Shown in pieces: positions 26,078 through 34,260 of a stretch of DNA of 64,000 bases. Position 1 is the first letter of the stretch. Every line of letters starts with the position of its first letter. Both the position numbers and the translations under genes were made by a program. Below the pieces are notes generated by a model. The model ran no database searches. It worked only from the letters and a program-made list of their open reading frames with translations, and was not told the origin of the DNA. Source of the DNA: Streptomyces sp. 549 (GTDB lineage: Bacteria; Actinomycetota; Actinomycetes; Streptomycetales; Streptomycetaceae); assembly GCF_030124175.1 (NCBI RefSeq), contig NZ_JASKMT010000017.1, positions 57,823-121,822 of the forward strand. The letters are read 5' to 3'.

Positions 26078-26593
26078 ATGGCAGGCACGGAACGGGAACC
26101 GGCGGGCGTTCTCGACGCCCGTTTCAGCAGTCCCGGCGCGCAGCCCGTGCCGTGGACGACGGCGAGGGCGGCGCTGGCCGCGGCCGAGGTGTACTGGCTG
26201 ACGACGGTCAGGGACGAGGGACGCCCGCATGTCACACCGCTGATCGGCGTGTGGCGGGACGACGCGCTGTACTTCTGCACCGGACCGGACGAGCAGAAGG
26301 CCCGCAACCTGGCACGGTCGCGGCACTGCGCGCTCACCACCGGCGGCAACCGGCTGGGTGAGGGGCTCGACCTGGTGGTCGAGGGGGCGGCACGGCAGGT
26401 GGCCGACGAGGCCCGGCTGCGGTTCCTTGCCTCCTGCTACCGGGAGAAGTACGGCAGCGCGTGGCACTTCGAGGTGCGCGACGGCGCGTTCCTCGGGGAC
26501 GGGGGCCGGGCGCTGGTCTTCGAGGTCCGGCCCGAGAAGGTGCTCGGCTTCGCCAAGGGCGAGCCGTTCGGCCAGACGCGCTGGCGGTTGTGA
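26078..26593 (+). CDS. Pyridoxamine 5'-phosphate oxidase-fold (flavin/F420-binding) protein
   Basis: 171-residue split beta-barrel protein of the PNPOx-like superfamily. It contains VYWLTTVRDEGRPHVTPLIGVWRDD, LYFCTGPDEQKARNL and the C-terminal FEVRPEKVLGFAKGEPFGQTRWRL typical of these proteins. Members bind FMN or F420 and reduce or detoxify small molecules, but the substrate cannot be told. The ATG at 26078 has ACAGGAGCG upstream. It follows the terminator and is probably transcribed alone. Confidence 0.82.
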   Translation: MAGTEREPAGVLDARFSSPGAQPVPWTTARAALAAAEVYWLTTVRDEGRPHVTPLIGVWRDDALYFCTGPDEQKARNLARSRHCALTTGGNRLGEGLDLVVEGAARQVADEARLRFLASCYREKYGSAWHFEVRDGAFLGDGGRALVFEVRPEKVLGFAKGEPFGQTRWRL

Positions 26594-27083
26594 ACCCGGT
26601 GGGGAACGGCGCGGGGAGGCGTGCGCGGCAGGCGCATGGGGACGGTTGGGGACAGCGCGCGGGAGCGGAAGCACGCGGGCGCTTTGCAGAATGACCGTCT
26701 GGCATACGCCAGCGGCATGAGGAGCGTTGACGGCGGGGACAGGCCAGGCGAGGACGGCGGGCAGCCGGTCGGGCGGTTCCCCCGCCCGCGCCGCCTCATC
26801 ACCGGTGTGAGCTGCGGCGACGCAGGACGGGGGAACGCGGTGGGGCCGGGGGGCCCGGGTGGCGACGTGCTCGGCCGGAACGTTTCCGCAGGTGGGCGAG
26901 GGACCTGACGCGGCTGATTGTGTGCCCCCGGCACCTGCCCCGCGTGCTTGCGGGCGAACTTTAGACAACAAGCGGGCCCTCGCGCCGCAAAACCGCCGAA
27001 CTCCCCCGAACGGGCAACACGTTCCGTAACTTCTCCCTTACCGGCGAGGCGGACGCAGCGCCGGGAAGGGGAGGGGAACCGCT
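26594..27083. other. Long intergenic region upstream of the roadblock cluster
   Basis: 490 bases without a credible gene. There is a small dyad (ctggcatacgccag, about 26699-26712). The last 120 bases are less GC-rich than their surroundings (gaactttagacaacaagcgg) and probably carry the promoter for the cluster. GGGAAGGGGAGGGG lies just before the GTG at 27084. Confidence 0.5.
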
Positions 27084-27494
27084 GTGCCCGGAATCGACGA
27101 GTGCCTGCTGGCGGCCATGACCCTGCCCGGTGCGCGTGGTGCCGCGGTGGTCGACTGGACCAGCGGACTCGCGCTCGGCACCGTCGGTGAGGCGCCCTCC
27201 GGAGATCACGAGTCCTCCGCCGCCGAGACCGCCGAGCTGGCCCGGATGGCCGCCGAGCACGTCTCGTTCGAGCCGCACGACCCGGCCTCCCGCTCCGACG
27301 GCCCGGACGACAAGGGGCTGCCCGTCGAGGACGTCATCATCACCTCGCGGGTCGGCTACCACCTGCTGCGCTTCGTCGAGACCACCTTCGACAGCAGCGT
27401 GTTCATCCATCTGTGGCTCGACCGCGACGCGGGCAACCTGGCACTGGCGCGGCTGAGACTCCAGGAACTCGCCGACCGTCTGGTGCTCGTGTGA
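27084..27494 (+). CDS. Roadblock/LC7-like protein
   Basis: 136 residues. The fold resembles roadblock/LC7 (MglB-type) dimeric regulators: MPGIDECLLAAMTLPGARGAAVVDWTSGLALG opening, then a Ser/Asp-rich insert, DVIITSRVGYHLLRFVETTFDSSVFIHLWLDRDAGNLALARLRL. It is closely similar in pattern to the protein at 29045, which suggests duplication. Such proteins usually partner small Ras-like GTPases, but none is adjacent. GTG start with a strong GGGGAGGGG site. Nearly overlaps the next gene. Confidence 0.75.
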   Translation: MPGIDECLLAAMTLPGARGAAVVDWTSGLALGTVGEAPSGDHESSAAETAELARMAAEHVSFEPHDPASRSDGPDDKGLPVEDVIITSRVGYHLLRFVETTFDSSVFIHLWLDRDAGNLALARLRLQELADRLVLV

Positions 27495-27496
27495 TC

Positions 27497-28309
27497 ATGA
27501 CCGAGGCCCCGGCACCCCCTCAGCCCACACTCGACCGGCTCGCAGCCGGCCGCGCGACGGGTGCCCTGCTGTGCGACGCCGGAACGCTCTACCTGGTCGA
27601 GGGCGAGGTGGTGCACGCCGAGAGCCCCGCCGCGCCCGGCCTGGACGTGCTGCTGATCCGCACCGGCCGACTGCCCGAGGAGGGATGGCAGGAGGCCGTC
27701 AACTCCGGCGGCGCCCGCTGCCAGGTCGCCCACACACTGCTCGACAGCGGACGGCTGGCCCGTGGCGAGTTGGAGCTGTGCCACCTCGCCGCGCTCTACG
27801 ACGCCGCCTACTTCGTGCTCGCCCCCGACGCGGGCCCGGTCCGCTTCCGCAGCGGGGTGGCGCACTGGCTCGGCCCGGTCCGGCCGGTGCACGCCGGGCA
27901 CCTGGAGCAGGAGAACCGGCGGCGCCGCCAACTGCTGCACGACATATGGCCGTTCGAGGACGTCGACACCGCCCCCGTCACCCGGCGGGAGGTGGCCGGC
28001 GGCGGCCTGCACGGCGGCCACCTCGCGGGAGAGCCGCGCGCCCCCACTCCCACCCGCCGGCAGCGGGACGTGCTCGACCTCGCCGACGGCACGCACACGC
28101 CGGCCGCCATCGCCCGGTCACTGGGCAGGCCGGCGTTCCACACTCTGATCGACGTCCGGCGACTCGCCGCCGCCGGCCTGATCGAGACGCCGCGGGAGCC
28201 GGTGGCCGTGGCGACGGCCGACGTTCTGCCCTGGGCCGCACAGAACCAGGTCGACCCGGACACCGCACTGCTGCGCCGGATTCGCGACGCTTTGGAGGCA
28301 AGCCTGTGA
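27497..28309 (+). CDS. DUF4388-like regulatory protein
   Basis: 270 residues. The first part has the pattern of DUF4388 (PatA N-terminal-like) proteins: GRATGALLCDAGTLYLVEGEVVHAE, then a helical middle with EVAG. The C-terminal 80 residues look like a winged helix (RQRDVLDLADGTHTPAAIARSLGRPAFHTLIDVRRLAAAGLIET). It may sense a signal in the N-terminal fold and bind DNA or partners through the C-terminus, which is inference. ATG at 27497, or the GTG at 27491 that overlaps the previous stop. Part of the roadblock operon. Confidence 0.7.
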   Translation: MTEAPAPPQPTLDRLAAGRATGALLCDAGTLYLVEGEVVHAESPAAPGLDVLLIRTGRLPEEGWQEAVNSGGARCQVAHTLLDSGRLARGELELCHLAALYDAAYFVLAPDAGPVRFRSGVAHWLGPVRPVHAGHLEQENRRRRQLLHDIWPFEDVDTAPVTRREVAGGGLHGGHLAGEPRAPTPTRRQRDVLDLADGTHTPAAIARSLGRPAFHTLIDVRRLAAAGLIETPREPVAVATADVLPWAAQNQVDPDTALLRRIRDALEASL

Positions 28310-28385
28310 GTTCCCGGTCCATCCGTCAGGCCCCCTCCGCGCCGACATGAGGCGCGCCCTGCGACAGCGCGCCGAGAGGAGACAG

Positions 28386-28781
28386 ATGATGGCCGCCGAG
28401 CCCGAAGTGCTGGAGGAGCTGCGCCGGTTGAGGGCGCGGGTGCCGCAGCTCACCGGGGCTCTCGCAGCCAGCATCGACGGTCTGGTCCTGGCGCAGGACA
28501 CCAGCACGGTCGAGGCGGAGCCGATGGCGGCGCTCACCGCGGCGGCGCTCGGGGTGGCGCTGCGCCTCACCGACCAGACCGGACACGGCGAGTTCCGCGA
28601 GCTCGTGGTGCGCGGCGACCACGGCTACGTCGCCACGTACGCGGCCGGGGCGAGCGCCGTGCTCACCGTTCTGGCCGAGCCGCGCACCAACGTCGGCCGC
28701 ATCCACCTGGAGGCCCGCCGGTCGAGCGCCCGGATCGGCGACCTGGTCGAGAGCGCGCTCGAACGCCGGGACGCTCCCTGA
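28386..28781 (+). CDS. Roadblock/LC7 domain protein
   Basis: 131-residue protein of clear roadblock/LC7 pattern: VLEELRRLRARVPQLTGALAASIDGLVLAQDT, AEPMAALTAAALGVALRLTDQTGHG, FRELVVRGDHGYVATYAAGASAVLTVLAEP, VGRIHLEARRSSARIGDLVE. It is more like the CvnB family than its neighbours. In conservons CvnB works with a GTPase (CvnD), which is not present here. Two ATGs (28386, 28389) follow a GAGAGGAG site. Confidence 0.82.
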   Translation: MMAAEPEVLEELRRLRARVPQLTGALAASIDGLVLAQDTSTVEAEPMAALTAAALGVALRLTDQTGHGEFRELVVRGDHGYVATYAAGASAVLTVLAEPRTNVGRIHLEARRSSARIGDLVESALERRDAP

Positions 28782-29044
28782 GCCACCCCTGAGTCAGCCT
28801 GAGCCACCCCTGAGTCACCGCGCTCGGCACGGAGTTGCCCCACCCACCCGGTTCCGGGCCACCCGTCCGGCACCGGGCCCGTCCACCGTCCATCCCGTAC
28901 GCCGGGTCATCCGTGCGACCGCCTGGGCGTACCGGATGACACACCGCGCGCCGACCGGTGCGCACCGCGCCTCAGTCCAGAGGCGGACCCTCGTCCGTCG
29001 CCACTCCCCGGACCGGTACAACAATGAAGAGAAAGGCCACGACT
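28782..29044. other. Short intergenic region with a direct repeat
   Basis: The string ctgagccacccctgagtca occurs twice just past the stop of the roadblock gene (about 28779-28819). The rest looks like a separate promoter region for the roadblock gene at 29045, so that gene may not depend only on read-through. Confidence 0.45.
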
Positions 29045-29419
29045 ATGGCTAACACCGAGACCGCGCTCAAGGAAGCGATGACCTCCATCGAGGGAGTCAT
29101 CGGCGTCGCGCTCGTCGACTACGGCAGCGGCATGGCGCTGGGTACGCTCGGCGGCGGCAAGGACCTGGACCTCAACGTCGCCGCCGCCGGCAACACCGAC
29201 GTGGTCCGCGCGAAGGTGCGGACCATGGAGCACCTGGGGCTCAAGGACGGCATCGAGGACATCCTCATCACGCTCGGCGGGCAGTACCACCTGATCCGGC
29301 TGCTCAAGAGCCGTGACAGCAAGGGGCTGTTCCTCTACCTGGCGTTGGACAAGAGCCGCGCCAACCTGGCGATGGCCCGCCACCAGCTGGCCCGGATCGA
29401 GAACGAGCTCGAGGTGTGA
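29045..29419 (+). CDS. Roadblock/LC7-like protein
   Basis: 124 residues: MANTETALKEAMTSIEGVIG, VALVDYGSGMALGTLGGGKDL, then LNVAAAGNTDVVRAKVRTMEHLGLKDGIEDILITLGGQYHLIRLL and FLYLALDKSRANLAMARHQLARIENELEV. The length and last helix match MglB-type roadblock proteins, and the sequence mirrors the protein at 27084. ATG with AGAAAGG about nine bases upstream. Its GTPase partner, if any, must be encoded elsewhere. Confidence 0.8.
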   Translation: MANTETALKEAMTSIEGVIGVALVDYGSGMALGTLGGGKDLDLNVAAAGNTDVVRAKVRTMEHLGLKDGIEDILITLGGQYHLIRLLKSRDSKGLFLYLALDKSRANLAMARHQLARIENELEV

Positions 29420-29544
29420 CCGGTCCCCGTGGGGGGCCGGCGCCCCCCACGGGACGGTCAGCGTTCGACGGACCAACGGAGCAACGGACGCGGACGACGG
29501 CGGTGGACGACGGGCGCGCTCCCGGCCACCGGCGGCGGTGTCCG

Positions 29545-29778
29545 TCAGGGCATCCACGCCCGCCACGGGCGGGTGACGACCTCGCGGTAGGTGTGGTGCT
29601 CGGGGTGCGCGCCGGCGTGACGGAACGTCCAGCTCTGGGCGTCGGCGAACTCCTGTGTCGCCTGCGACCGTTCGCCGCACACCGCGCACTCCATCGCGAA
29701 GCTGACCGGTTCGGCGTCCGGCTCCGCGTCGGGCGCGAGCTTCCAGGTGGCGAACCGGATGACGGCCCGGGTGCCCAT
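29545..29778 (-). CDS. Small DUF7848-like zinc-ribbon-type protein
   Basis: 77 residues. The centre reads MECAVCGERSQATQEFADAQSWTFRHAGAHPEHHTYREVV: a CxxC pair followed by Trp and His residues, the pattern of small streptomycete proteins often found near regulatory genes (DUF7848-type). Zinc binding is likely by Cys/His spacing. The ATG at 29778 has GGGAGG five bases upstream, which decides against the adjacent GTG. Function unknown. Confidence 0.65.
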   Translation of the reverse strand: MGTRAVIRFATWKLAPDAEPDAEPVSFAMECAVCGERSQATQEFADAQSWTFRHAGAHPEHHTYREVVTRPWRAWMP

Positions 29779-30071
29779 CACCGCCTCCCGCGGGCCGTGG
29801 CCGCTGGGGCCGGACCTGGTGGGGCGGACGCTGCCGGGCGCCGTCGCGGCGCACGAGAAGAAACGTTCATGTGGGGGTCTCCCTGGGCCTGGGTGCGTGT
29901 CGCTGCGGTGCCCCTTCTCCGGAACACCGCGCCCGCCGGGTTCCGCAAAGGACTGCCCGCTTCAGGCCCGCCGTACACCCCCGGCGGCACCAACGACAAC
30001 CCTGACCGCCCCACCGGTCACTCCCGGCGCCGCCGCAAGGCCGGTCCCCGGCCTACGTGACCCGGACCGCG

Positions 30072-31106
30072 TCAGCCGGCGTTCGTGCTGCGGACGCGCG
30101 CCGGCTCAGCGGCCACGCCACCCGTCCCCGCGACCGTCCCCGTCCCCGCTGTCGTGCCCGTCCCCGCTGTCGTCCCCGTGCTCGCCCCTGTCCCCGTCCT
30201 CGCCTCCGTCGCGGTGGGGGCCAGGTCCGTCGCGGTGGGGGTCGGGCCGCGGCGGCGGCCGCCGAAGGCGGTGACGGCGACGCCGCCCACCAGCAGCGCC
30301 GCCGCCAGCCAGCCGGTGGAGGTGAACCGCTCGCCGAGGAAGAGCGCAGCCGCCGACATGCCGAAGACCGGGACCAGCAGTGAGAACGGGGCCACGGCCG
30401 AGGCGTCGTGCCGGCGCAGCAGGAAGCCCCAGATGCCGAATCCCAGCACCGTCGCCAGCCACGCCACGTAGAGCAGGGCCCCGACCCCGGCCGGGTCCAG
30501 CGAACGCAGGGCGTGCCATCCGGCTTCCGGCCCCTCGAAGAGCAGGGAGAGCGCCAGCAGCGGCAGCGGTGGGACCAGGCTGACCCAGACCATCCAGCTC
30601 AGCGCGTCCGGCGGGGATGCCCGCCGGGTCATCACGTTGGACACGCCCCAGCAGGCCGCCGCGGCCACCACCAGCGCGAAGGCGCCGAGCGGTCCGGAGC
30701 CGCCGCGGTCGGCGGCGGCGACCGCGATGCCCACCAGGGCGAGCGCCATCCCGGCCAGCCGCACCCGGTCGGGGCGCTCGCCCAGCAGGACGAAGGCGAA
30801 GCACGCGGTGAAGACGGCCTGCACCTGGAGCACCAGGGAGGACGTGCCGGCCGGCATTCCCTGGTCCATGCCGAGGAACAGCAGGCCGAACTTGGCGACG
30901 CCCAGCACCAGGCCCACGCCCACCACCCAGCGCAGCGCCACCCTGGGGCGGCGGACGAAGAACACCGCGGGCAGCGCGGCCACCAGGAAGCGCAGGGCGG
31001 AGAACAGCAGCGGCGGGAAGTGGTCGAGGCCGACGTCGATGACGACGAAGTTGACTCCCCAGACGGCGGCGACGAGCACGGCGAGCGCGCAGTGGGCGGG
31101 ACGCAT
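30072..31106 (-). CDS. EamA-family (DMT) transporter
   Basis: 344-residue membrane protein with ten predicted helices in two EamA repeats (first LVAAVWGVNFVVIDVGLDHFPPLLFSALRF; second FALVVAAAACWGVSNVMTRRA). EamA proteins export amino acids or metabolites. The last 50 residues are a Thr/Gly/Ala tail (TGTGASTGTTAGTGTTAGTG) outside the family core, encoded by simple DNA repeats at about 30115-30215. ATG at 31106 with GGAGG nine bases upstream. It is divergent from a LysR gene, which probably controls it. Confidence 0.9.
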   Translation of the reverse strand: MRPAHCALAVLVAAVWGVNFVVIDVGLDHFPPLLFSALRFLVAALPAVFFVRRPRVALRWVVGVGLVLGVAKFGLLFLGMDQGMPAGTSSLVLQVQAVFTACFAFVLLGERPDRVRLAGMALALVGIAVAAADRGGSGPLGAFALVVAAAACWGVSNVMTRRASPPDALSWMVWVSLVPPLPLLALSLLFEGPEAGWHALRSLDPAGVGALLYVAWLATVLGFGIWGFLLRRHDASAVAPFSLLVPVFGMSAAALFLGERFTSTGWLAAALLVGGVAVTAFGGRRRGPTPTATDLAPTATEARTGTGASTGTTAGTGTTAGTGTVAGTGGVAAEPARVRSTNAG

Positions 31107-31257
31107 GAGCTGATCCTCCGCGACCCGGTGGATGTAGCACCAGCGATGATGTGTGCACGGTTGGATGTAGCAGAGCTGCACGGTCGCGGCAGCGGGAGCC
31201 GGCTGAACCAGTGGGAACTGGCGGGAGTCGGCGGGAGCCGGCGGGGAGTGGTGGCGG
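31107..31257. promoter_or_regulatory. Divergent control region between EamA and LysR genes
   Basis: 151 bases separate the two starts. tggatgtagca occurs twice (about 31130 and 31163), and a gtgtgcac palindrome lies between the copies. This layout suits a LysR binding region. Sites are read by eye only. Confidence 0.55.
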
Positions 31258-32280
31258 ATGTGGGACCTGGCGCGGTTGCGGGCGCTGCACGCGGTGCGGG
31301 AGCACGGCTCGGTCGGTGCGGCGGCCGAGGCGCTGGGCTTCACGCCGTCGGCGGTCTCGCAGCAGGTGGCGAAACTGGAACGCGACACGGGGACGACGCT
31401 GCTGGAGCGCCGCGGGCGGGGGGTGGTGCTGACGGAGGCCGCCGACCTGCTGGCCGACACGGCCGCCCGCCTGCTGGGGCTGCTGGAGGAGGCCGAGGTG
31501 GCGCTGGAGGAGCGCCGGGGCCGGCCCGGCGGCCTGCTCACCGTCGCGGCCTTCCCCACGGCGGCCCGGGGCCTGCTGCCGGGGGTGCTGGCCGAGCTGG
31601 GCCGCCTGTATCCGGCGCTGGAGCTGCGGCTGGTCGAGGAGGACCCGCACCGCTCGGTGGGCCTGGTGGCCCGGGGCATGCTCGACCTGGTGGTGGCGCA
31701 CGACTGGGACATCGCGCCGTTGCCCGCGCCGGAGCCGCTGCGCCGGGTGGCGCTGGGCGTGGACCGGTGCGACGTGCTGCTACCCGCCGGGCACCCGCTG
31801 GCCGCCCGCGAGGTGCTGACCCGGGACGACCTCGGCAGCGTCCGGTGGATCTGCCAGCCGCCGGGCACGGTCTGCCACGACTGGCTGATGCGCACCCTGC
31901 GCGCTGCCGGCCAGGAGCCCGACCTGGCACACCTGGTAGCCGAGTTCGAGACGCAGCTCGCGCTCGTCGCCGAGGGCCTGGGCGTGGCCGTGGTGCCCCG
32001 GCTGGGCCGGGGGCCGCTGCCGCCGGGTGTGGTGGTCCGCCCACTGCGGCCCGCGCCGGTGCGCAACCTCTTCGCGCTGTGGCGCGCCGGAGCCGCCCGG
32101 CGCCCGGCGATCACGGAGACGGTGCGTGTGCTGCGCGCCCGGTACCGGAGATTGGAGGCCGCGGGCCGGGAGGGAGGAGTCGCGGGCCGGGAGGGAGGAG
32201 TCGCGGGCCGGGAGGGAGGAGTCGCGGAGACGCGGGAAGCCGGCGTGGAGGGTGGCCGGCCGGTTGGGCCGGGGGTGTGA
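31258..32280 (+). CDS. LysR-family transcriptional regulator
   Basis: 340 residues. The N-terminal winged HTH (LRALHAVREHGSVGAAAEALGFTPSAVSQQVAKLERDTGTTLLERR) is the standard LysR reader head. The effector domain follows (LLTVAAFPTAARGLLPGVLAEL, then LEDLVVAHDWD-type sheet). The last about 50 residues contain three copies of a 7-residue GREGGVA unit and are not part of the family. Divergent placement suggests control of the EamA exporter. Confidence 0.9.
   Translation: MWDLARLRALHAVREHGSVGAAAEALGFTPSAVSQQVAKLERDTGTTLLERRGRGVVLTEAADLLADTAARLLGLLEEAEVALEERRGRPGGLLTVAAFPTAARGLLPGVLAELGRLYPALELRLVEEDPHRSVGLVARGMLDLVVAHDWDIAPLPAPEPLRRVALGVDRCDVLLPAGHPLAAREVLTRDDLGSVRWICQPPGTVCHDWLMRTLRAAGQEPDLAHLVAEFETQLALVAEGLGVAVVPRLGRGPLPPGVVVRPLRPAPVRNLFALWRAGAARRPAITETVRVLRARYRRLEAAGREGGVAGREGGVAGREGGVAETREAGVEGGRPVGPGV
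32159..32227. repeat. 21-bp tandem repeat, three copies, in the LysR tail
   Basis: Three copies of cgggccgggagggaggagtc plus g encode the repeated GREGGVA block at the C-terminus of the regulator. The unit length keeps the frame, so copy number can vary. Confidence 0.85.
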
Positions 32281-32451
32281 GCTGCCGCACCTTTGGTGTG
32301 TCCCGCCGGTTAGCGGGCAGGGCTGTCCGCTGGACGAGCCCGGTGTCTCACGATGCGGCACCGGATGGGCGGCGAACGCCTGCTCGGTAAAATGAGCCGA
32401 CCGAGGGCCCCGGCCAAAGGGTCCGGTGAGACTGAGATACGAGGAGCGCAC

Positions 32452-33723
32452 GTGAGCCTTGTCGTGCAGAAGTACGGCGGCTCCTCCGTCGCCGATGCCG
32501 AGGGCATCAAGCGGGTCGCCAAGCGGATCGTCGAGGCCAAGAAGAGGGGCCACCAGGTGGTGGCCGTGGTTTCCGCGATGGGCGACACGACGGACGAGCT
32601 GATCGATCTCGCGAGTGAGGTGTCCCCGGTCGCGTCGGGGCGCGAGTTCGACATGCTGCTGACGGCCGGAGAGCGCATCTCCATGGCACTGCTGGCCATG
32701 GCCATCAAATCGCTCGGCCACGAGGCGCAGTCGTTCACCGGCAGCCAGGCCGGCGTGATCACCGACTCCGTGCACAACAAGGCGCGGATCATCGACGTCA
32801 CCCCGGGCCGGATCAAGGACTCGGTGGACGAGGGCAACATCGCCATCGTCGCCGGCTTCCAGGGCGTCTCGCAGGACAGCAAGGACATCACCACGCTGGG
32901 CCGGGGCGGCTCCGACACCACGGCTGTGGCGCTGGCCGCCGCGCTGGACGCCGAGGTCTGCGAGATCTACACCGACGTGGACGGCGTGTTCACCGCCGAC
33001 CCGCGCGTGGTCAAGAAGGCGAAGAAGATCGACTGGATCTCCTTCGGCGACATGCTGGAGCTGGCCAGTTCCGGTTCCAAGGTGCTGCTGCACCGCTGTG
33101 TCGAGTACGCACGCCGTTACAACATCCCGATCCACGTCCGGTCGTCCTTCTCCGGGCTTCCGGGAACCTGGGTCAGCAACGAACCGCAAGGGGACGAGCC
33201 GATGGAGCAGGCGCTCATCTCGGGTGTCGCGCACGACACCTCCGAGGCAAAGGTCACGATCGTCGGAGTGCCCGACAAGCCCGGTGAGGCGGCGGCGATC
33301 TTCCGCACCATCGCCGACGTCGAGCTGAACATCGACATGGTCGTGCAGAACGTCTCGGCGGCGTCCACCGGTCTGACCGACATCTCCTTCACGCTGCCGA
33401 AGACCGACGGCAAGAAGGCCATCGAGGCGCTGGAGAAGCAGCGCAGCGCCATCGGCTTCGAGTCGCTGCGCTACGACGACCAGATCGCCAAGATCTCCCT
33501 GGTCGGCGCGGGCATGAAGACCAACCCGGGCGTCACCGCGACCTTCTTCGAGGCGCTCTCCGACACCGGCGTGAACATCGAGCTGATCTCGACGTCCGAG
33601 ATCCGCATCTCGGTGATCACCCGCGCGGACGACGTCAACGAGGCGGTCCGCGCGGTGCACACCGCGTTCGGCCTGGACAGCGACTCCGACGAGGCCGTCG
33701 TCTACGGCGGCACCGGCCGCTGA
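32452..33723 (+). CDS. ask: Aspartate kinase
   Basis: 423-residue aspartokinase, first step to lysine, threonine and methionine and to the diaminopimelate of the cell wall. Kinase signature VVQKYGGSSVADAEGIKRVA at the start, FTGSQAGV, the GRGGSDTTAVALAAAL motif, and two ACT domains in the last 170 residues. GTG at 32452 with GAGGAG. In this family a second start inside the gene makes a regulatory beta subunit, and a matching site is present here (see 33202). The usual partner asd does not follow; a terminator does. Confidence 0.97.
   Translation: MSLVVQKYGGSSVADAEGIKRVAKRIVEAKKRGHQVVAVVSAMGDTTDELIDLASEVSPVASGREFDMLLTAGERISMALLAMAIKSLGHEAQSFTGSQAGVITDSVHNKARIIDVTPGRIKDSVDEGNIAIVAGFQGVSQDSKDITTLGRGGSDTTAVALAAALDAEVCEIYTDVDGVFTADPRVVKKAKKIDWISFGDMLELASSGSKVLLHRCVEYARRYNIPIHVRSSFSGLPGTWVSNEPQGDEPMEQALISGVAHDTSEAKVTIVGVPDKPGEAAAIFRTIADVELNIDMVVQNVSAASTGLTDISFTLPKTDGKKAIEALEKQRSAIGFESLRYDDQIAKISLVGAGMKTNPGVTATFFEALSDTGVNIELISTSEIRISVITRADDVNEAVRAVHTAFGLDSDSDEAVVYGGTGR
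33202..33723 (+). other. Internal start of aspartokinase beta subunit
   Basis: The in-frame ATG (codon 251, MEQALISGVAHDTSEAKVTI) is preceded by AAGGGGA and sits where Corynebacterium LysC begins its beta subunit. It would give a 173-residue ACT-domain protein that joins the full-length chain in an alpha2beta2 enzyme. Inferred from position and family knowledge. Confidence 0.6.
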
Positions 33724-33763
33724 GTCGCCGGCCCCGGCGCTCCGGCCCTCGCGGGGCCACGCA

Positions 33764-33811
33764 CGACGGGACGGCCGCACCACCTGTGGTGCGGCCGTCC
33801 CGTCGGGTTTT
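33764..33811 (+). terminator. Rho-independent terminator after ask
   Basis: Perfect 20-bp stem (33764-33783 with 33786-33805) around a two-base loop, followed by GGTTTT. A textbook intrinsic terminator for the plus strand. Confidence 0.92.
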
Positions 33812-34106
33812 CCGCCCGTCACCTGCGGTTCACCCGGCCCTGCCATCACCTTTGCGTGCTATGTGCATCGCTTGTGATCAAGTTGTGGCGAAGGCCGCTT
33901 GATCTGGACCAATGGTCTGAACGACGATTCTTCGGGGGCCGGTGCAACCAGGTCCGTGGCCCGAGCGTCTCTGCCTCCACTGCTGTGGACGAAGAGGCAT
34001 TAGAAACAGGGCAGTTGTGGAGAGGTGGTGCGCATGGTGACGTTCGTGACGATTGACCCGCGGTCAAAAACGGCGCCGCACGCGTACAACCCTGACGGGG
34101 GGAAAC
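33812..34106. promoter_or_regulatory. Control region of the second sigma gene
   Basis: 295 bases, visibly richer in A/T than its surroundings. It has an inverted repeat gatcaag/cttgatc (33876-33882 and 33898-33904) and right after it the perfect palindrome gaccaatggtc (33907-33917). Both lie about 200-230 bases upstream of the short frame at 34107 and could bind a regulator. The arms of the second palindrome are opposite to the DasR site, so DasR is not supported. Confidence 0.45.
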
Positions 34107-34253
34107 GTGTCCAACAGGCGTGGCAGACGTACTGGAACTGGCAGCAGCGCCCCTCCGCCCGGCCCGGGCGGCGGCAGGCGGGAGCATGCCCGTGATCGCA
34201 CCCTGGCCGGCGTCCCGTCCTTCCGCGGCTCCGGCGCAGCGCAAGGACGCTGA
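34107..34253 (+). CDS. Possible 48-residue leader peptide before the sigma gene
   Basis: GTG at 34107 with a strong GGGGGGAAAC site opens a short basic frame (VSNRRGRRTGTGSSAPPPGP). It ends at 34253, eight bases before the ATG of the sigma gene and just before its GAGGAAG site. This is the layout of translational coupling. The alternative is that this is non-coding and the sigma protein starts earlier in its own frame (34120 or 34186). Confidence 0.35.
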   Translation: MSNRRGRRTGTGSSAPPPGPGGGRREHARDRTLAGVPSFRGSGAAQGR

Positions 34254-34260
34254 GGAAGCG

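Noticed and set aside
26618..26908. Open frame of 96 codons in the gap before the roadblock cluster
   Set aside because: Low-complexity Gly/Arg composition, no ribosome site and no domain.
33907..33917. DasR/GntR operator (tggtc-gacca type)
   Set aside because: The arms are in the reverse order (gacca-a-tggtc), so it does not match the known site.
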